Positions 12,730-13,904 of a stretch of 13,904 nt of DNA are shown here, in pieces. The position numbers were made by a program, and so were the translations under genes. Position 1 is the first letter of the stretch, and each line of letters starts with the position of its first letter. Origin of the DNA: JALOAP01 sp964632355 (lineage in GTDB: Bacteria; Chloroflexota; Dehalococcoidia; Tepidiformales; Tepidiformaceae); NCBI GenBank assembly GCA_964632355.1, contig CAZWBW010000077.1:1-13904 (forward strand). Direction: 5' to 3'. Under the pieces are notes generated by a model. That model made no database searches. It was given only the letters and a program-made list of their open reading frames with translations, and was not told the origin of the DNA.

Positions 12730-13896
12730 ATGGACTGGAGAGACAGCCCTTCGGTCGCGGCCTGGCGCGCGGAGGTTCGCGCGTTCCTCGACGAATACCT
12801 GGCCGACGAAATCCGCATTACCGGGCGGCGGCAACGCCCGGCGCCGGGCCCTGCGCTCGAACGCTGGCGCAAAGCGCTGGCGGAGCGTGGCTGGATCGCC
12901 CCTGCGTGGCCAAAGGAATACGGCGGCGCCGGCCTCACGCCCATCGAGCAGTTCGTCCTGAACGAAGAGTTCGCCGAAGCGTCCGCACCGTCGCTCGGCG
13001 GCCTTGGCGTGATGATGCTCGGCCCCACACTCATCGCGCACGGCACCGAGGAGCAGAAGCAGCAGCACCTCCCGCGTATCCTCGACGGCACCGTGCAGTG
13101 GTGCCAGGGCTACAGCGAACCCGGTTCCGGCAGCGACCTCGCCAGCCTCCAGACCCGCGCTGTCCGCGATGGCGACGACTTCGTGGTGAACGGCCAGAAA
13201 ATCTGGACGAGTGGCGCCCACGAGGCCGACTGGATGTTCTGCCTGGTGCGAACCGACCCCGACGCACCGAAGCACCGGGGCATCACCTACCTGCTGATCG
13301 ATATGAAGACGCCCGGCATCACCGTCCGGCCGCTGGTCAACATGGCCGGCAGCCACGACTTCAACGAAGTCTTCTTCGAAGACGTGCGGGTGCCGGTGAC
13401 GAACGCGGTCGGCGAGATCAACCGCGGCTGGTACGTGGGCACCACGACGCTCGACTTCGAGCGATCGTCGATCGGGAACGCCGTCGGACAGCAGCAGGCG
13501 GTCGAACGCGGCGTGCGGTGGCTCCGCGAACACCGCGACCAGGTCGCCCCTGTGGACTACGCCTCTGCGCGGATGCAGTGGGCCGACCGCTGGATCGAAA
13601 CGACGGTCGCGCGCCAACTCGCGTATCGCATCATTTCGATGCAGGCGGCCGGTCAGATTCCGAACGCCGAAGCGTCGATCGCGAAGCTGTTCAACACCGA
13701 GCTCAGCCAGCGCATCGCCCGCACCGAGCTGAAGATGCTGGGCCCCTGGGGCGGCATCAGCGACGAACGCGCGCCACTGGATGGCCTCGCCGCCCACGGG
13801 TACCTGTTCAGCGTCGCGATGACGATCGCCGGCGGCACGAGCGAGATCCAGCGCAACATCATCGCCACCCGCGGCCTCGGCCTCCCCCGCGCCTGA
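12730..13896 (+). CDS. Acyl-CoA dehydrogenase (paralogue of 6896-8101)
   Basis: A 388-residue flavoprotein with the same blocks as the other dehydrogenase: AWPKEYGGAG (59-68), YSEPGSGSDLASLQTRAVRDGD (128-149), NGQKIWTSGA (154-163), FNEVFFEDVRVP (211-222) and GGTSEIQRNIIATRGLGLPR (368-387). The two proteins are almost identical between about 128 and 205 but differ in the N-terminal helices and the region after the flavin-binding strands. The medium-chain catalytic Glu position is Gly368; E244 of LDFER is the likely base, as in isovaleryl- and long-chain types. The ATG at 12730 is chosen because GGGAG lies 6 nt upstream and the protein then starts like its paralogue; an in-frame ATG at 12691 lies within the leader and adds a charged, non-family stretch. 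Only 8 nt follow the stop. Confidence 0.95.
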   Translation: MDWRDSPSVAAWRAEVRAFLDEYLADEIRITGRRQRPAPGPALERWRKALAERGWIAPAWPKEYGGAGLTPIEQFVLNEEFAEASAPSLGGLGVMMLGPTLIAHGTEEQKQQHLPRILDGTVQWCQGYSEPGSGSDLASLQTRAVRDGDDFVVNGQKIWTSGAHEADWMFCLVRTDPDAPKHRGITYLLIDMKTPGITVRPLVNMAGSHDFNEVFFEDVRVPVTNAVGEINRGWYVGTTTLDFERSSIGNAVGQQQAVERGVRWLREHRDQVAPVDYASARMQWADRWIETTVARQLAYRIISMQAAGQIPNAEASIAKLFNTELSQRIARTELKMLGPWGGISDERAPLDGLAAHGYLFSVAMTIAGGTSEIQRNIIATRGLGLPRA

Positions 13897-13904
13897 CGCC
13901 CTCA

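Noticed and set aside
10886..12961. 691-codon open frame on the plus strand across the transporter gene
   Set aside because: Its translation is Arg/His/Glu-rich low-complexity text, antisense to a clear MFS protein, and it runs through the promoter and start of the second dehydrogenase.
12466..13797. 443-codon minus-strand frame opposite the second acyl-CoA dehydrogenase
   Set aside because: A similar mirror frame occurs opposite the paralogue at 7304-8251, so the resemblance between the two mirrors comes from the real genes, not from selection on the minus strand.
1..13904. tRNA, rRNA or mobile element in the window
   Set aside because: I saw no cloverleaf with a CCA-type end, no conserved rRNA stretch, no transposase or integrase motifs, and base composition is even across the window.

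Overview
This is a GC-rich, densely packed stretch of ordinary bacterial chromosome. It contains no rRNA, tRNA, CRISPR array, transposase or phage gene that I can recognise. Gene content suggests an aerobic, acyl-CoA-using heterotroph. An ECF sigma factor is followed by a membrane anti-sigma-like protein with a DUF5667-type segment, there is a double zinc-ribbon protein of a type seen in Chloroflexota and Actinobacteria, and several genes look leaderless. I lean to Chloroflexota (Dehalococcoidia/Tepidiforma-like), but this is inference and no marker gene settles it.

Layout. 1-560: the 3' end of an M48/HtpX-like membrane protease, then an intergenic region with a strong terminator and clusters of a degenerate 7-base repeat. 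556-2289: glutamine-dependent NAD+ synthetase. 2454-2771: short ribosome hibernation factor with its own terminator. 2954-3751 (minus): enoyl-CoA hydratase/isomerase-family protein. 3898-4314 (plus) and 4315-4842 (minus): low-affinity iron permease-family protein and a DUF1684 protein, whose stop codons touch. 4980-6252 (minus): alpha/beta hydrolase and a double zinc-ribbon protein, each with its own signals. 6553-6753: a small unknown gene followed by a terminator. 6896-8101: acyl-CoA dehydrogenase. 8375-10551: ECF sigma factor, anti-sigma-like transmembrane protein and lipoprotein. 12472-10532 (minus): MFS transporter followed by an unknown Cys/His-motif protein. 12730-13896: a second, paralogous acyl-CoA dehydrogenase.

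How the genes fit together. The two acyl-CoA dehydrogenases and the enoyl-CoA hydratase-like protein could act in one fatty-acid or acyl-CoA catabolic route, but they are separate transcription units, so the link is loose. The sigma/anti-sigma pair overlaps by 4 nt and is probably an envelope-signal response unit; the lipoprotein 69 nt downstream may be a partner or a target. The remaining genes look like single-gene housekeeping units.

The most distinctive signals are regulatory. Three genes (nadE, DUF1684, alpha/beta hydrolase) have a TANNNT hexamer exactly 6 nt before the ATG, the arrangement expected of leaderless mRNAs. Two of these promoters are directly preceded by the same repeat-bearing module. 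I did not find a convincing undescribed multi-gene system.
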